A stretch of DNA of 64,000 bases from Stomorhina lunata (taxonomy: Eukaryota; Arthropoda; Insecta; Diptera; Rhiniidae): contig OW121742.1 of assembly GCA_933228675.1 (NCBI GenBank), positions 20,587,142 to 20,651,141 on the forward strand, in the 5' to 3' direction. Of the stretch, positions 11,409 to 24,009 are shown in pieces. Each line of letters opens with the position of its first letter. The stretch's first letter is position 1. The position numbers and the translations under genes are program-made. Under the pieces are notes generated by a model, which was not told where the DNA came from, did not search any database, and worked only from the letters and a program-made list of their open reading frames with translations.

Positions 11409-12464
11409 TGCCTTCTAATAGATGTACTAGAAATTCAGTGAATCAGTCAACCAACCCAACTTTTCTATCGAAAAACTGACGGATGATTGGCTTTATTTCG
11501 TTTCTCTTTACATGGAATTTATTTTTGCCATTTGGTATTTTTGGAATTTCGTAGTTGAAGTATTTGAAAATATGATTTTATTTCCAGTAACTGAATATTT
11601 ATTTGCTTTTTTTTTTGTCTGTTTTCCGTTCGGTTTCCGCTTTCGACCATTAGCTGTTTCCGCTGCTCTTGATGTTGTTGTATAAGTGTTTATGTAAGTA
11701 TGTGTGTATTTTCTATTTACATTGTAGGTGTGTTTGTAAGTAATGTCGTTGTCTATTAAATTTTTGAATGAATAACTGCAAAATGTATCCATTATAAACT
11801 AATAAACATTTGTAATGCAATAACATTGGATACGTGTAAATCCAATATCCTTCATCATCATTTAAACGTTGCAGTTGTACATTCATTCATTCATCCCTGA
11901 AATACAGGTGTGTTTATTTGTGCCTGTGCCTGTGTCGAGTCTGTGTGTCTGTATCTGCTTGTCAATAAATGAGAGTATGTACGTACTCCTTTGATTGCAT
12001 CAAATATCCTAGTGAGTCATACAGTCTACCCGTGTCTATTCATGTTAAAATTCAATTGTGGTTACATGACTTTGGTTTCCTGGAAAATTCCTGGTTACTA
12101 AATTAGTTTCTAATTATTTCGAACGCTCTTAACTGGGATGATTAGTAGAGTTTTCATTGCAAAAATTATTTTATAGTTAAATTTCCGTTAATTTATTGTA
12201 TTGCGTAAATATTGGGTTAATCGTAATTATATTGGAATCCTAAATATGCCTAATTATAAGTGGATCAGAGGATGTTGTGGTGTAAAATACTAATGACATT
12301 TTAAAAAGTTTAAGCATATGTATTAGACAAATTAAAAAATAACCCAGCAAGCAATTTGTTAATGGTCTTTAAAAAAAGCTTTAGTTTTTATGAAATTTAA
12401 TAGTTTTAATTTTATTTTTTTTAATACTATCAAAATTAATGTTCCACTGTTTGCCGAAGAAGGT
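11409..12464. other. Non-coding spacer
   Basis: No gene recognised. The minus-strand open frame 11508-11792 has repetitive T/N/K-rich composition and no recognisable domain. The sequence contains a TGTGTCTGT-type simple-sequence patch near 11900-11960. Confidence 0.45.
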
Positions 12465-12523
12465 TTTTAAGTTAGTATGAGTAATTTATGACAGGTGGCG
12501 CCACTAAAATTACTTAAATCAAG
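12465..12523 (+). repeat. Direct repeat left of DINE-like element A
   Basis: TAAGTTAGTATGAGTAATTT, then ACAGGTGGCGCCACT. A diverged copy (TAAGTTGGTATGGTCAATTT, ACAGGTGGAGCCACT) occurs at 13377-13436 beyond the Helitron-like element. Helitrons make no target duplication, so these copies pre-date or are independent of the insertion. Confidence 0.65.
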
Positions 12524-13296
12524 TAAGAAATTGCTATAGTCGGTCAAGCCCGACCATACGATACCCTTCACCACTAAGGGAAATGTGTTCTTTTTCCTGT
12601 ATAAAGACAAATATTTACTTAATTTTGTCATCATACAAACATTTTCTTAAAACTTATATATTTAAGCTGTTTTCGTCATTTGGACTGATATGAGAGATAG
12701 GGTCAAATGTGGACCGATTATCTCGAAATTTGGCAAATTGATTGCAGTTCTTACAAAAATTATGTATGCAAAAAATTCGCATTATCTTTAGATTTACAAG
12801 CTTTTTAGTGATTTTTGTCTCATTTAGTGGGGTTTGACACTAGAATTTGTATGGGAGCTGTGGTCAAATGTGGACCGATTTCAACGAGATTTGGTACAGT
12901 GATTTAGGTTTACATAAGGAGTATTTGTTGTAAATTTCATGAAAAAATATTAATATTTGTGGCCAATGTATCAATTCCGGGAAGTGGGACCTATGGGAGG
13001 TACCATAAATAAAAGACCGATTTCGACGAATTTCTATAGCCATAGTCCTACTATCCAAAAAATTATCTGTGCCAAATTTCATCAAATTATCTTTAGAATT
13101 GCGACCTGTACTTTGATTACATGGTTTCCATGGGGGCCTAGCCAGCCAGACGGACGGACATCGCTAAATCGACTCCGAAAGTGATTTTAAGCCTATTAGT
13201 ATACTAAAAGGTGGGTCTAAGACAAATATTTCTATGCGTTACATACATCAGCACAAACTTATAATACCCTTTTCACTTATGATGGTGAAGGGTATA
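12524..13296 (-). mobile_element. DINE-1/INE-1-like non-autonomous Helitron, copy A
   Basis: Read on the minus strand, it starts at 13296 with TATACCCTTCACCATC, then AAAAGGGTATTATAA, GTAACGCATAGAA, GAGTCGATTTAGC and GATGTCCGTCCGTCTG. This order matches the dipteran DINE-1/INE-1 family as I recall it. The other end has the mirror-image subterminal motif GGTGAAGGGTATCG, a GTCGGGCTTGACCGAC hairpin and, about 11 nt later, CTTA (Helitron ends are CTRR preceded by a hairpin). Length is 773 bp with no coding capacity. Short open frames inside are chance. Confidence 0.8.
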
Positions 13297-13376
13297 ATGA
13301 ATTAAACCGTAAACTGTGCATTTGATCATGCTATGATCATTAGCAAAGTTGTTAAGCATGAGCCGACGAACATTTC

Positions 13377-13436
13377 TAAGTTGGTATGGTCAATTTTCAA
13401 CAGGTGGAGCCACTGAAAATTAATCAAAATGGATTA
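13377..13436 (+). repeat. Direct repeat right of DINE-like element A
   Basis: Diverged partner of 12465-12523 (shared TAAGTTRGTATG and ACAGGTGGMGCCACT). Confidence 0.65.
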
Positions 13437-14275
13437 AATATAAGAATGTATAAAGATATTGCATACACGTGTTTTGAAATCTTCGAAAAAGGTTTTTGTA
13501 TGTCCTCATCTAGGTCGATAACTCCAACTAGATCGCTTTCCAAGTTTTTACAAAAGTTGATCATTTGTAACACCGTGTAATCATATTTTATTATTTGAGC
13601 CGAAGTTGTATTGTCATGTTTCCTTGCATGAAGGAAATTTGATGAAAAAGCAGTTGGGGAACTGTGATAAATCTCCAAAACCATGAACTTAAAGAAAGTT
13701 CTTAAACATTGTCCATTCGTATTTTTGACAAAATGTGAGCATATCGACGAAGTAGGAATCTTTTCTTGTATAAGAAAATATCTAGTAATATATAAATTTT
13801 ATACATACATACATATATTTGATTTAAAGAATTTTTCCTAATGCGAAAATAGGTTACCAAATAATCCCATCAAAAGTTTTTATACTAAAATATAAACGAA
13901 TGAAAAACACACATTACAACTCATTTCTAACTAAATATTAAAGCTGTAATTTATTCAATCTCAATACATGCGCTTGGTTGTAAGTCCGCACATGTGGCTA
14001 TGAGATGGATCTACTTAATCAGTGTTTTCATGTAGTCTTTAATTAAAGGTGTCTCTATATAAATAATTTATTTAAACATGACACACTCAGTTCATGCTCA
14101 TGCCTGCCGTTACATGTTATGGACGAAACTAAATTAGTTTTGAGAGAAAGGTCAGCTGCAGCAGGCGTAGAGTTCGTTCTTGTGCAAAATTATGGGTATG
14201 ACACAAAAGATTTTATATTGACACTAAGGTACAGTGGGGATCAGGGCAAAAATATAAAAATACATGGTCAAATAG
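13437..14275. other. Non-coding spacer
   Basis: No recognisable gene. Short open frames at 13386-13580 (+), 13424-13684 (-) and 14119-14334 (+) lack any domain, and the last runs into the satellite. ACAGTGGGGATCAGGGCAAAA-type sequence near 14230 resembles the CACAGTGGGGC terminal motif seen elsewhere and directly precedes the array. Confidence 0.45.
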
Positions 14276-15785
14276 CCGCATTTTTGAAAAAATTCCTATT
14301 AATAGTCAATTTTCGAAAAATTTCCTATCAATAGTCAATTTTCTTTCGAAATTTTCTATAGCCATTTTTGCAAAATTTCCTATAAATATTAAATTTTCGA
14401 AAAATTTCCTATAATAGTCAATTTCCGAAAAATTTCCTATAAGTATTCAATTTTCGAAAAATTTCCTATAAATAGTAAATTTTCGAAAAATTTCCTATAA
14501 ATAGTCCATTTTTGAAAAATTTCCTATAAATAGTCAGTTTACAAAAATTTCCTATAAATAGTCAATTTTCGAAAAATTTCCTATAAATAGTAAATTTTCG
14601 AAAAATTTCCTATAAATAGTAAATTTTCGAAAAATTTCCTATAAATAGTAAATTTTCGAAAAATTTCCTATAAATAGTCAATTTTCGAAAAAATTTCCTA
14701 TAAATAGTCAATTTTTGAAAAATTTCCTATAAATAGTCAATTTTCGAAAAATTTCCTATAAATAGTAAATTTTCGAAAAATTTTCTATAAATAGTCAATT
14801 TTTAAAAAATTTCCTATAAATAGTAAATTTTCGAAAATTTTCCTATAAATAGTCAATTTTCGAAAAATTTCCTATAAATAGTCAGTTTTCAAAAAATTTC
14901 CTATAAATAGTCAATTTTCGAAAAATTTCCTATATATAGTAAATTTTCGAAAAATTTTCTATAAATAGTCAATTTTTAAAAAATTTCCTATAAATAGTAA
15001 ATTTTCGAAAATTTTCCTATAAATAGTCAATTTTCGAAAAATTTCCCATAAATAGTAAATTTTCGAAAAATTTCCTATAAATAGTCAATTTTCGAAAAAT
15101 TTCCTATAAATAGTCAATTTTCGAAAAATTTCCTATAAATAGTAAATTTTCGAAAAATTTCCTACATATAGTAAATTTTCGAAAAATTTTCTATAAATAG
15201 TCAATTTTTAAAAAATTTCCTATAAATAGTAAATTTTCGAAAATTTTCCTATAAATAGTCAATTTTCGAAAAATTTCCTATAAATAGTCAGTTTTCAAAA
15301 AATTTCCTATAAATAGTCAATTTTCGAAAAATTTCCTATATATAGTAAATTTTCGAAAAATTTTCTATAAATAGTCAATTTTTAAAAAATTTCCTATAAA
15401 TAGTAAATTTTCGAAAATTTTCCTATAAATAGTCAATTTTCGAAAAATTTCCTATAAATAGTCAGTTTTCAAAAAATTTCCTATAAATAGTCAATTTTCG
15501 AAAAATTTCCTATAAATAGTAAATTTTCGAAAAATTTCCTATCAATAGTCAATTTTCGAAAAATTTCCTATAAATAGTCAATTTTCGAAAAATTTCCTAT
15601 AAATAGTCAATTTTCGAAAAATTACCTATAAATAGTCAATTTTCGAAAAATTTCCTATAAATAGTCAGTTTTCAAAAAATTTCCGATAAATAGTCAATTT
15701 TCGAAAATTTTCCTATAAATAGTTAATTTTTGAAAAATTTCCTACAAATAGTCAATTTTCGAAAAATTTCCTATTAATAGTCGAT
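14276..15785. repeat. 29-bp minisatellite array, about 52 monomers, with 406-bp higher-order period
   Basis: The monomer is GAAAAATTTCCTATAAATAG then TCAATTTTC (29 bp), with a GTAAATTTTC variant. It is the reverse complement of the family in the 54.7-63.7 kb arrays. The variant string CCTATATATAGT occurs at 14929 and 15335, exactly 406 bp or 14 monomers apart, with the following variants (TTTTTAAAAAAT, GTAAATTTTCGAAAATTTTC, GTCAGTTTTC) repeated in order. Confidence 0.96.
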
Positions 15786-17085
15786 TTTGTGTGCATATTG
15801 CACAAGTGTTGTGGAGCTTAAGTCTTGAAGGCCTAGATTTACTGGGGAGGCTCAATCGGCACCCAAAGTAGGGCACCTCATAAATCACTAAAACGATATA
15901 TAATGGCCATTGCTCAACAGATTTGAAGAGTCATACTATATAACAAATACTTAGGTCAATATCTACAAAAACATCGTGACATGCATATCCTATCTCTTAT
16001 GGTTTTGAAGATATTCTTCTACAAAATTTAAATTCAAATTCAATTAATTTTTTCCCCATATTCCACCAAATTTTTATTAATTATTTATTAAGAACATAGA
16101 AGTTACGGACTTATTTCTATTCTATTTTTCCACCATCCCACTGTTCAGTGATATATGTTATATATTATTTAGATGATCCTAAAAGTATTCTACATTAATT
16201 TTTCTGAAATATCTTACATTAAGGTCGATATCGAATGCGTCGATTTGACCCCTGATCATTATTTTGGTTATCTTCCATATTACAACCTTATCAAAATAGA
16301 CATTGCGGTCTAAAATCTCATACACAGTAAGCAGAGATCAGTAAAAATATTGCTTATAGTAGCCCAAATCAGTGTAGTATTTTTTTACAATCGACCCAAA
16401 TTTAAAAATACCTTAAATACAAAACTAATTCTCAAAAGATATTTTTATAAAATTTTAAGAAGCCCAAAAATTTAAATTTTCATACTTTTTCTAAACTATT
16501 TTTATTAACAAGCTATATATTTTTTGCAATTTGTTTTTCTCTTGCCTAACTGCTCCACTTTGCAACACCTAAATTCAAACAAAAATTATACGCCAACGGA
16601 ATTGCCAACATTAAGAAAAGTTAAATGAACATAAAAGTTTTTTGAATTGCCCAATACTAGAACACATAATTGTTGCAGTAATAACGAGGGAGGTTTTAAA
16701 ATACTAAACAAAATTTATTGAAATATAATTAAAAAATTCTTCATTATAAAAAGATTTTTCTGTAGAAAATTAAAAAAAAATAGTTTTTACCCTTTTTCTA
16801 TCGCTTTTATTTTGTTCTTTTCCAAAAGAAATTCCTACAATATTTCTTCATAATAAAATGAATATAAAAATTCCATTATAAATTTTGTTTTCATATTTTT
16901 ATGTATTGGTTTTAAAGATAGGGTCAAAAAAATACCAACAGTTAGTTTTTATTCCCTACTAACCCCATATTTATGTGAACCGCCGATATATATTTTTTTC
17001 TATGTTTATTGGCTTAAAATTTGTTTAATCCTTTTATGCCACTATTTGTTAAAAAATCTAAAAGCGTTCCTCTTTTTTCTTTTCT
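15786..17085. other. Non-coding spacer
   Basis: AT-rich sequence with no open frame of interest and no recognisable repeat family. It contains a moderately GC-richer 100-bp patch right after the array (15800-15890). Confidence 0.45.
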
Positions 17086-17640
17086 ATAGCTCTTAGTTTC
17101 GGAGATGTAGATCTACTAATTTTAATCTCTGTTTTCTCCTAAACGACCGGCTTTTCTAAAATCCCCACTTAGTTTACCTATTTCCTATTTGTTAACCCTA
17201 TTTTTACCTAGACGGCCTACTTTCCATAAATCTCTTTATTATATTTATATAGAGTTACTGACTTTTTTGCGGTTGACTTTCCAAAAATCCCTTATTTATC
17301 TACAGAGTTTAAAAAATCCTTTCTTTTTCTACTGATTTTTACAATTTTTTCCAAAAAGCCCAAACGGTCGGCTTTCTGAAAGTGTCTTCTTTATCTATAG
17401 AGTAACTGATTTTTCCTTTTTTCCCCTAAATAACTTATTTTAAAAAATCCCTTCTTTATCTATAGAGTTACTAATTTTTACCATTTGTTCTCTCTAAACG
17501 TCCAAAACGTTTAGAGAGAACTTTCGCTTTTTTATCCTTTTTCCCGCTTAATTTTGCAAAAATTCCTTTTTTATCTTAAAAGTTTCTGAATTTTAAATTT
17601 TTAATCACTTAACGGCCTACTTCACAGAAATCTCTTCTTA
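17086..17640. repeat. Degenerate pyrimidine-rich tandem repeat
   Basis: The motif TTTATCTATAGAGTTACTGA, with variants, recurs near 17250, 17300, 17391, 17457 and 17570. It alternates with CCTAAACGGCCTACTTTCC-like and AAAAATCCCTT-like strings. Spacing is irregular (about 50-115 bp), indicating an old, decayed minisatellite unrelated in monomer length to the 29/31-bp arrays. Confidence 0.6.
17487..17521. repeat. Perfect 15-bp-arm hairpin
   Basis: GTTCTCTCTAAACGT (17487-17501) and ACGTTTAGAGAGAAC (17507-17521) are exact reverse complements separated by five bases (CCAAA). It lies inside the degenerate tandem repeat. No T-run follows in an arrangement that would make a terminator meaningful in a eukaryote. 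Confidence 0.85.
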
Positions 17641-18145
17641 GTTTATCTAAACGTCAATAAAGGGCTGCGCTTTAATAAATCTGTCAGCCATTCAGTTTAT
17701 ATAATACTTACATATATAGAATTTTCCGATCTAATCTTATTATATAACTTCTTTTTTTTTCTAATAAATTTTTCTAAATATTTTATTTCAGATTGCATCT
17801 TAATTTTAAACATATAATACTCTTCTCTGCAAACGGATGTGGAAATCTTAACATTGGAAGGACTTCAAAAGGTCTCATAAAATTCTAAAGCTTTTAACTT
17901 TTTATCTAATAAACAATTGCATATTCTAAAATTATCTTCTTTTATTTATGTAATTTATTTAAATAAATCTGAAAAATAAAAATTTATGAATAAAAAAAAA
18001 AACAAAAAATTGTCTTTAAAACCCTTTAATTATTTTCAAAAAGTATAAAAAAGCAGCCGAAAAAGTTATATTTAACATTTTTTGAGTTGGCAATACCTTT
18101 AAAGAAATTTGATTTTTTTTCTGCATCTGGCAATGCTGTTTTAAA
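17641..18145. other. Non-coding spacer
   Basis: AT-rich, with poly-A and poly-T tracts. No gene or repeat family recognised. Confidence 0.45.
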
Positions 18146-18146
18146 T

Positions 18147-18224
18147 TATGTGAAATAACGCCATCTATTGTCAACTAAATTTTGATTTTGAAAAACCAAA
18201 AATGGTTTTCAATAGATGGCGCTA
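18147..18224. repeat. Small inverted repeat with CGCCATCTATTG arms
   Basis: AATAACGCCATCTATTG is mirrored by CAATAGATGGCGCTATT, enclosing about 45 bp that also shows weak self-complementarity. It may be a tiny foldback MITE. The GCGCCATCT string recurs around other elements in the window (2665, 46254, 46444). Confidence 0.7.
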
Positions 18225-18535
18225 TTTTTCATATTATTACAGGGTTGCCGGACTTTCGAAAATTATCTAAGGAGGAAGGAAATTTTAAAATGTTATTTCT
18301 CAAGAACTAATCAGCTAATTTTTACAAAATAAATGCGCTTTTCATCAATTAGACTCAACAATGTTACTTTATTAGGTTTTACATTATTAAAATATGTCTT
18401 TAAGACATTTTTCCTCTTCAGGCGCACTCAAGTGATGCGATTGCGTATAGAGATTGTTTAAAATTAATAAAGACATAATAAATATAACATATTAATAATA
18501 TTTATTCTACTTCTTTAATAAAAAAGATGACATCA

Positions 18536-18583
18536 CGTTTTCTATCAAATATTTTAAATATCATATATATTTGATAGAAAACG
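18536..18583. repeat. Perfect inverted repeat, 17-bp arms
   Basis: CGTTTTCTATCAAATAT and ATATTTGATAGAAAACG are perfect reverse complements around a short AT loop. The TTTTCTATCAAA sequence is close to the monomer of the 1-2.2 kb arrays, so this may be an isolated foldback pair of such monomers. Confidence 0.8.
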
Positions 18584-18737
18584 GTTGTGAAAAACCTTAT
18601 ATTAACCCATCACACATCGACACTCCATCAATATCTTCTTCTGTTAATGCCAATTTTTGCGATTAATCTGAAAATAAAAGAATATAATATTTTTAATATA
18701 TATACAAAAAAAAATTTTGTTTGTTATGTAAAAGTAA

Positions 18738-21175
18738 ATTTCGAAAACCTTCCTATAAATAGTCAATTTTCGAAAAATTTCCTATAAATTGTCAATTTTC
18801 GAAAAATTTCCTATAAATAGTCAATTTTCGAAAAATTTCCTATAAATAGTAAATTTTCGAAAAATTTCCTATAAATAGTCAATTTTCGAAAAATTTCCTA
18901 TCAATAGTCAATTTTTGAAAAATTTCCTATAAATAGTTTATTTTCGAATAAATTCCTATAAATAGTCAATTTTTGAAAACTTTCCTTTAAATAGTCAATT
19001 TTTGAAAACTTTCCTATAAATAGTAAATTTTCGAAAAATTTCCTATAAATAGTCAATTTTCGAAAAATTTTCTATAAATAGTCAATTTTCGAAAAATTTC
19101 CTATAAATAGTTTATTTTCGAAAAAATTCCTATAAATAGTCAATTTTTGAAAAACTTTCCTATAAATAGTCAATTTTTGAAAAACTTTCCTATAAATAGT
19201 AAATTTTCCAAAAATTTCCTATAAATAGTCAATTTTCGAAAAATTTCCTATAAATAGTCAATTTTCGAAAAATTTCCTATAAATATTCGATTTTCAAAAA
19301 ATTTCCTATAAATAGTCAGTTTTCGAAAAATTTCCTATAAATAGTCAATTTTCGAAAAATTTCTATAAATAGTCAATTTTCGAAAAATTTCCTATAAATA
19401 GTCAATTTTCGAAAAATTTCCTATAATAGTCAATTTTCGAAAAATTTCCTATAAATAGTCAATTTTCGAAAAATTTCCTATAAATAGTCAATTTTCGAAA
19501 AAATTTCCTATAAATAGTCAATTTTCGAAAAATTTCCTATAAATAGTCAATTTTCGAAAAATTTCCTATAAATAGTCAATTTTCGAAAAATTTCCTATAA
19601 ATAGTCAATTTTCGAAAAATTTCCTATAAATAGTCAATTTTCGAAAAATTTCCTATAAATAGTCAATTTTCGAAAAATTTCCTATAAATAGTCAATTTTC
19701 GAAAAATTTCCTATAAATAGTCAATTTTCGAAAAATTTCCTATAAATAGTCAATTTTCGAAAAATTTCCTATAAATAGTCAATTTTCGAAAAATTTCGTA
19801 TAAATAGTCAATTTTTCGAAAAATTTCCTATAAATAGTCAATTTTCGAAAAATTTCCTATCAATAGTCAATTTTTGAAAAATTTCCTATAAATAGTTTAT
19901 TTTCGAATAAATTCCTATAAATAGTCAATTTTTGAAAACTTTCCTTTAAATAGTCAATTTTCGAAAAATTTCCTATAAATATTCAATTTTCGAAAAAATT
20001 TCCTATAAATAGTCAATTTTCGAAAAATTTCCTATAAATAGTCAATTTTCGAAAAATTTCCTATAAATAGTCAATTTTCGAAAAATTTCCTATAAATAGT
20101 CAATTTTCGAAAAATTTCGTATAAATAGTCAATTATCGAAAAATTTCCTATAAATAGTCAATTTTCGAAAAATTTCCTTTAAATAGTCAATTTTCGAAAA
20201 ATTTCCTATAAATAGTCAATTTTTGAAAAATTTCCTATAAATAGTTTATTTTCGAATAAATTCCTATAAATAGTCAATTTTTGAAAACTTTCCTTTAAAT
20301 AGTCAATTTTTGAAAACTTTCCTATAAATAGTAAATTTTCGAAAAATTTCCTATAAATAGTAAATTTTCGAAAAATTTTCTATAAATAGTCAATTTTCGA
20401 AAAATTTCCTATAAATATTCGATTTTCAAAAAATTTCCTATAAATAGTCAAGTTTCGAAAAATTTCCTATAAATATTCAATTTTCGAAAAATTTCCTATA
20501 AATAGTCAATTTTCGAAAAATTTCCTATAAATAGTAAATTTTCGAAAAATTTCCTATAAATAGTCAATTTCGAAAAATTTCCTATAAATAGTCAATTATC
20601 GAAAAATTTCCTATAAATTGTCAATTTTCGAGAAATTTTCTATAAATAGTCAATTTTCGAGAAATTTCCTATAAATAGTCAATTTTCGAAAAATTTCCTA
20701 TAAATATTCGATTTTCAAAAAATTTCCTATAAATAGTCAATTTTCGAAAAATTTCCTATAAATATTCAATTTTCGAAAAATTTCCTATAAATAGTCAATT
20801 TTCGAAAAATTTCCTATAAATAGTCAATTTTCGAAAAATTTCCTATAAATAGTCAATTTTCGAAAAATTTCCTATAAATAGTTTATTTTCGAAAAAATTC
20901 CTATAAATAGTCAATTTTTGAAAACTTTCCTATAAATAGTAAATTTTCGAAAAAATTTCCTATAAATAGTCAATTTTCGAAAAATTTCCTACAAATAGTC
21001 AATTTTCGAAAAATTTCCTACAAATAGTCAGTTTTTGAAAATTTTCCTATTGATAGTCAATTTTTAAAAAATTTCCTATTAATAGTAAATTTTCTAAAAA
21101 TTTCTTATAATAAGTCAATTTTAAAAAAATTTTATATTAATTGTCAATTTTCGAAAAATTTCCTATTTTGGTAGC
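18738..21175. repeat. 29-bp minisatellite array, about 84 monomers
   Basis: Same monomer and orientation as 14276-15785. Variant blocks recur in order, for example the run with TTCGAATAAATTCC followed by TTTTTGAAAACTTTCC units near 18940, 19905 and 20250, showing internal segmental duplication. The right edge (21050-21170) is degenerate. An open frame 18587-18787 reads into the array and is not a gene. Confidence 0.96.
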
Positions 21176-21334
21176 GCTTCGGTAGTCCTAAAAGTGAAAA
21201 ATTTACCGAAAATTTTAAAATTAAAATTTTTTTACTTCAAAATTTGTATTATATTAATACGTTATGTTGATAGGCCTTAATAGGGGAAGATGGGAAAAAT
21301 CGTATTAAATTTTTTTACGATTTTGATCTTCTGT

Positions 21335-21575
21335 TTTGACAATTTCTATTCTTTATGGCAAGAGATACAACATTAAAATTTCAAACGGTTTGCAAGATAT
21401 GAGCACAGACTCAATAGTAAAGAAGATGTTGCACTTTAATACATTAATTTGCCGTATGGTCGTTTTGAAAAGTCCCATAAAAAAGAGAGTATACAGCTTC
21501 TACTTGAGTTCGAAGACAACAAACGGAGACGATTATCTAATGCGAGAAAGCTGAGGCACACACACATGCTTGCGA
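21335..21575 (+). repeat. Dispersed repeat, direct partner of 36985-37200
   Basis: Shared strings in order are GAGCACAGACTC / GAGCAAAGACTC, AAGATGTTGCACTT, CATGGTCGTTTTGAAAAGTC (TATGG here), CCCATAAAAAAGAG, GGAGACGATTATC and GCTRAGGCACACA. The partner lies beside a decayed transposase fragment, so both may be pieces of one mariner/Tc1-type element. That link is inferred. Confidence 0.65.
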
Positions 21576-21709
21576 AATGTATGTTTTTTTGTGCGTTTAT
21601 GTGTTTTTCATTGTTTTTTATCTACTTAAATTTTACTTTTGACAGAAAAAAATGTATGGATTAAAGATAATGTAATAGTTATTCTAAGAAATAATTTTTA
21701 TTTTTTTTA

Positions 21710-22082
21710 CCACGCCTACATATACCGCCCTTTTTGTATTTTGTTAACTGTGTCGCCATCTTTAGTCCGATCAGTTTTATGTTCGGACTAAAGATGGCGA
21801 TACAGTGTCGGTGTTCAGGACTCTGTAAGGGCTACATTTCTCTCTTTGATAGTGTTTTACTACCTCATCAATTTCTAGTCATAAATTTTTTAAAATTCTT
21901 AAAAATTATGACTATAAATTGACGTGGTAGTAAAAAACTATCAAAGAGAGAAATGTAGCCCTTACAAAGTCCTGAACACCGACACTGAGAACCGCGAACA
22001 CCGATATATAAAATGTTATGATCGGACATAAAGTGGCGACACAGTCAACAAAATACTGAAAGGGCGGTATTTGTAGGCGTGG
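21710..22082. mobile_element. Foldback MITE with TA target duplication (373 bp)
   Basis: The ends CCACGCCTACA...TGTAGGCGTGG are perfect inverted repeats flanked on both sides by TA (21708-21709 and 22083-22084). The outer arms continue through ATACCGCCCTTT, GTATTTTGTT, ACTGTGTCGCCA and GTCCGATCA. A second pair of long arms (about 21804-21895 and 21897-21985) forms the centre and includes GGGCTACATTTCTCTCTTTG against its complement. No coding capacity. TA duplication and structure fit a Tc1/mariner-type foldback MITE. Confidence 0.88.
21753..21800. repeat. Perfect 18-bp hairpin nested in the left arm of the MITE
   Basis: TCGCCATCTTTAGTCCGA (21753-21770) and TCGGACTAAAGATGGCGA (21783-21800) are exact complements around a 12-base loop. 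The right arm of the MITE has only a diverged counterpart, so the left arm carries a local extra foldback. Confidence 0.88.
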
Positions 22083-22084
22083 TA

Positions 22085-23327
22085 TGGAAGGCGAACCGCT
22101 CTAGAGTGCAATATGTTTATATTATAGAGTCTTTGAGCCTGAGAAAATTATCATTTTATTGCAAAAATGACACGGAGGTCCCAACTCTTTGAAGGACTAT
22201 AAAAAAGTGCATGACTTGGGGCAAACTGGGAAACTTGGTTTTTTGGTCTTATATCTCGTAGTAGTGTCCGTATATGGTTATTATTCCATGACATACAAAA
22301 TTACACATAGTGTCAAAGTGTGTTTTTACTTCCTAACCTCAAATGACTAGAGGAGGAATAGAGACAGGCTGGTAGGTCTAAGATATTTATTAAGATGACA
22401 TTCTTAACAACATTCAAATTTGTCTTTTCTAAAATTTTTCTTCGAGAAATTCTGTTGCCTAAAAAATTTTTTATTTTAAAAATTAAAAAAAACTAAAATA
22501 CTTTTAAATCTAACCTCGTTATTTAACTATTCGGTCAGTTGTAGATACATATGTATATTTTTGTTGAAATGTCCTGGTCATTTCAACTTAATTACATTTG
22601 CATTATTAAATTTTATGACATTTGTTGGGTAAGTAGAAAAACATATCCAGATGCTGTTGATGGTAAATCATCTGTATAAATTTACTTGCACGGGCATGTT
22701 GATGCATGCAGGCAAGTAATTGCAAGTAATAATGAGAAAGTGTGGGTTCCAACAAAAATGGAAATACCATCATCGTCATCACTTTGGCTCTCGACACCTT
22801 TATAATAAAATGTTGCAGATACTTTGTTGCAACTGCAGTGTAGTTATGTTGAATATTTAATGTATTTTAATGCGTTCTATACATAAAACTACTAAATGTG
22901 TGACTATATAGGTATCTACAGTAATCAAACGGCTTAAGGAACCGGAAGATATTTTATAGAGAATATTTCTAGGGCAACTTGTTATACATCGAATTTCTCT
23001 GGACTCAAAAATCCTTATCGAGGGTTTACTGTAGATGGTATATAAAGGCAGTTATATGCAGTTATTTATTTAAACTTACTTGCATTACATTTAAAGTTTT
23101 ACAATTACATTTTGCATAATTGAGTAAAGGGCTACATTTTTTTTATCTCTTATACAATTTCTGTCTAAAGGGTATGAATATGATTTTATTAACTCAATAT
23201 TATTATATAAATGCCATAAAAGGGATCAAAATATTCATACAATATTGCCAACAGTTACGTTTAACAAATAATTAATTAAATTGCTTTAATAAAAAAAAAT
23301 TTGCTAGTATTATTTACTATTTTTTTA
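22085..23327. other. Non-coding spacer up to the assembly gap
   Basis: No gene recognised. The minus-strand open frame 22606-22797 has no recognisable domain. Confidence 0.45.
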
Positions 23328-23527
23328 NNNNNNNNNNNNNNNNNNNNNNNNNNNNNNNNNNNNNNNNNNNNNNNNNNNNNNNNNNNNNNNNNNNNNNNNN
23401 NNNNNNNNNNNNNNNNNNNNNNNNNNNNNNNNNNNNNNNNNNNNNNNNNNNNNNNNNNNNNNNNNNNNNNNNNNNNNNNNNNNNNNNNNNNNNNNNNNNN
23501 NNNNNNNNNNNNNNNNNNNNNNNNNNN
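23328..23527. other. Assembly gap (200 N)
   Basis: Exactly 200 ambiguous bases. The round size suggests a scaffold gap of arbitrary or fixed length, so distances across it are unreliable. Confidence 0.99.
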
Positions 23528-24009
23528 GAGTAGTTCTAGATAAAATGAAAAGCATTTTAGTCTAAATTACACTTAATTTCAAATGACTCCTAATAGACAG
23601 ACGGAGCGTAAGAGAAAAGGTAGTTTAAATGGAATGAAAAGTTAACATTTTCTTTGGCATTTTATAAAATTTATGATGTTGGCAAAAAGTTTTGCGTATG
23701 CCAATTTTAAGCAAAAGTCATTTCATAATCTACTTCTGAAACAAACACGCAGTGAACAGAGCAGGACTGAGGAAACTGTGAGATGCATCTTTTAATATGA
23801 CTTTAAAGTTTTAGTTTTTTATATTCCTTTTTTGATGTTGGTTTTTTTTTTTTTTTTTGTTAGTGTTGGTGGAGCTACCTTTTTGCAACATGTAACCAGG
23901 TTAAAATGAGTGTATCTGTTTTATGCCATCTCATGCTTTATAGCATTTTCATTTTGAGTCCTTGTTGAGGAGAGACAGTGGAGCTCAGATCAGATCAGAG
24001 AAAGTAGCA
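23528..24009. other. Non-coding spacer
   Basis: No gene recognised. Contains a poly-T run near 23840-23860. Confidence 0.45.

Noticed and set aside
23301..23555. Open frames through the N stretch
   Set aside because: They consist of ambiguous bases and carry no information.
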